Shown here in pieces: positions 3,594 to 5,055 of a stretch of DNA of 5,055 nt. Where the stretch lies: assembly GCA_948739805.1 (NCBI GenBank), contig CAPYID010000074.1, positions 1 through 5,055 of the forward strand, written 5' to 3'. Position 1 is the first letter of the stretch. The number at the start of each line of letters is the position of its first letter. A program made the translations under genes and the position numbers. The notes below the pieces were generated by a model that ran no database searches, had not been told where the DNA came from, and saw only the letters and a program-made list of their open reading frames with translations. The stretch is from an uncultured Clostridia bacterium (GTDB lineage: Bacteria > Bacillota > Clostridia > TANB77 > CAG-508).

Positions 3594-5055
3594 TTGAATA
3601 ATAAGTTACAAATAGAAGTTTTAAAACGATACTATGATATGCTTTATCCAGACAATCTGAAAGATAATGAGTATGTAGCATTATTCTTTATGAAAACGGA
3701 TAATAAAGGGAATGTAATAGTTGATAAAAATAATAAAAAGGTAGAGTTTCATAAATTTGTTAATAGTTTTGAAGAATATCAAAAGTGTATTGAAAAATAT
3801 AGATATAACTATCATGTATATAATGCGCTTGCAACTGTTAAAGCTGATTCAGATGGTAAACCTCAAAGGCGACAAGGTAATATGAAACGACAAAGAGTAT
3901 TGTTTATTGATTTTGACAAAAAGGATTACCCTATGTTAAAAGATGCTCATGATTTTACAGGGATAATTAAAGAAAAATTGCCAAACGTATTTTTACACGC
4001 TGTTTATGATTCTGGGCATGGATATCATTACTATATAATTATTCCGCCTACTTGTAAAATAAAAGAAATAAGTGATTTTAACAAGGAAATAAGTGCATTA
4101 GTTGGCGCGGATACAAATGCTTGCAAAGTAACCCAAGTGGCAAGAGTACCATGCACTTTTAATCGTAAAAAACCGGATGAGGATGGTAAATTTCCATTAG
4201 TAAAAGAAATTGATCATTATCAAAATCATTTGCGTCAAGTTGCGAATTTTCATCCTCTTAATGTTGAAAACTTAAAAAGGACTGTATATTATGCAAAGAA
4301 ACAATTTACAACTGAAAGTATTCCAGAACTTCCATATCAAAAATGGGAGTATGATACGGGGGGTTATGATATAAAACAATATAATTGCCTTTGTACTGAA
4401 AAAGTATTTCGTGAAGGCGCAGACATACATGAGCGAAATACATGGTTAGGCAGAATAATTATATGGCTAAAAAAACAAAGGTATCTGGATTATAAGATAG
4501 AACAGTTGTGTCAGGAATGGAATACCAGATGTAGACCACCCAAAAGCATTGCTGAAATACAAGATGAAATAGAAGGTTGGTATAAATGGATTTCAGAACA
4601 TGGTATGTTAATCGGTGGTTGTTGGTGGAATATTAAAGATGAAAGAATAAGTGAAATAATTTGCAGGCAATGTGATAAATTTCATTGTAAACAAGCTATA
4701 AATTCCTATGAAAATATGAGTATATCAGAAGATGTGGGAGTGAAAATGAACGAAAAAGTTTTGACAGATGGAAAATTGAGTATAAAAGGAAAAAATGTAA
4801 TGTCAGGATACGAATATTTAGTTTTAACCGTTTTAGATAAATATTTACCTAAATCAAGCAGAATACCCTTTACAGTTAAAGATTTAAAATATCGTATGCA
4901 GTATAAAAAAAGTGGTAAATGGCAGCTTTGTATGGATATAGACACATTAAAATCAACATTAGAAGATTTGGAGAAACATAATTGTATAAAGCTGTCTGAT
5001 CCTATATTAGCACAGAAAAATAAGAGAAAACTTACATATGATGATAAAATAATTA
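3594..5055 (+). CDS. replication primase-polymerase, AEP type with PriCT-like domain (3' partial)
   Basis: The frame is open to the window end, giving 487 residues without a stop. I choose TTG at 3594, 10 nt after GGAGGGG (3577-3583). An in-frame ATG at 3573 overlaps that site, just after TAA 3570-3572. Parts in order: an N-terminal part (1-95); the archaeo-eukaryotic primase-polymerase core, with hydrophobic-D-F-D (D106, D108), SGHGYH (140-145, catalytic-type H145), D173 and the 'ARVPCTFNRKK' strand (183-193); a PriCT-1-like helical domain (about 275-335) with HERN (279-282) and 'WNTRCRPPKSIAEI' (309-322); cysteines C343, C357, C360 and C365, likely binding zinc; and a winged-helix-like region (about 403-480). 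In this family the core makes primers and extends DNA with divalent metal held by the acidic residues. It probably primes replication of the host element. Whether a helicase domain follows is unseen. Confidence 0.88.
   Translation, partial: MNNKLQIEVLKRYYDMLYPDNLKDNEYVALFFMKTDNKGNVIVDKNNKKVEFHKFVNSFEEYQKCIEKYRYNYHVYNALATVKADSDGKPQRRQGNMKRQRVLFIDFDKKDYPMLKDAHDFTGIIKEKLPNVFLHAVYDSGHGYHYYIIIPPTCKIKEISDFNKEISALVGADTNACKVTQVARVPCTFNRKKPDEDGKFPLVKEIDHYQNHLRQVANFHPLNVENLKRTVYYAKKQFTTESIPELPYQKWEYDTGGYDIKQYNCLCTEKVFREGADIHERNTWLGRIIIWLKKQRYLDYKIEQLCQEWNTRCRPPKSIAEIQDEIEGWYKWISEHGMLIGGCWWNIKDERISEIICRQCDKFHCKQAINSYENMSISEDVGVKMNEKVLTDGKLSIKGKNVMSGYEYLVLTVLDKYLPKSSRIPFTVKDLKYRMQYKKSGKWQLCMDIDTLKSTLEDLEKHNCIKLSDPILAQKNKRKLTYDDKII

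Noticed and set aside
3499..3681. Minus-strand frame of 60 codons
   Set aside because: It overlaps the ribosome binding site and N-terminus of the primase gene and shows no recognisable domain.
4706..4945. Minus-strand frame of 79 codons
   Set aside because: It lies wholly inside the primase frame and is its antisense shadow.
1..5055. CRISPR array, tRNA, rRNA or insertion sequence
   Set aside because: No regularly spaced repeats longer than about 18 bp with unique spacers, no cloverleaf or rRNA-like stretch, and no transposase frame with terminal repeats were found by eye.

Overview
The window is AT-rich, with strong GGAGG-type ribosome binding sites, AGA/ATA/TTA-rich codon use and frequent non-AUG starts. 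This fits a low-GC Firmicute, most likely a gut-type clostridium. The clearest gene is a primase-polymerase of the kind carried by plasmids, prophages and integrative elements, so I read the window as part of a mobile element next to its replication gene. No relaxase, integrase, capsid or IS transposase gene is visible, so the type of element cannot be decided.

Positions 1-1455 hold no convincing long gene. They begin with a possible gene tail (ends at 76) and continue with a coding-looking but interrupted stretch at 325-501. From about 598 to 940 there is a block dense in inverted repeats with two promoter-like sites, and at 1187 a 12-codon ORF has a very good ribosome binding site. A perfect 16-bp palindrome at 1300-1315 overlaps a promoter-like element about 140 bp before the first long gene. 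Two more palindromic sites at 369-413 share its CAAATTTG core or a close variant.

Positions 1456-5055 hold four genes on the + strand, probably read in one direction: two acidic proteins of unknown function (1456-2163 and 2650-3324), a small basic protein between them (2313-2606), and the primase gene (from 3594, running off the window end). The spacers contain hairpins and short ORFs or ribosome binding sites with no long gene behind them. The two acidic genes have nearly the same translation-start region and similar C-terminal ends, suggesting an old duplication. In the second one the expected ATG has become ACG.

The primase has a recognisable order of parts: an archaeo-eukaryotic-type primase-polymerase core with DxD, SGxGxH and D motifs, a PriCT-1-like helical domain, a four-cysteine cluster, and a winged-helix-like region. 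Its C-terminus, which would show whether a helicase follows, is outside the window. The small proteins upstream may help or regulate replication, or act against the host, but the sequence alone does not show which.
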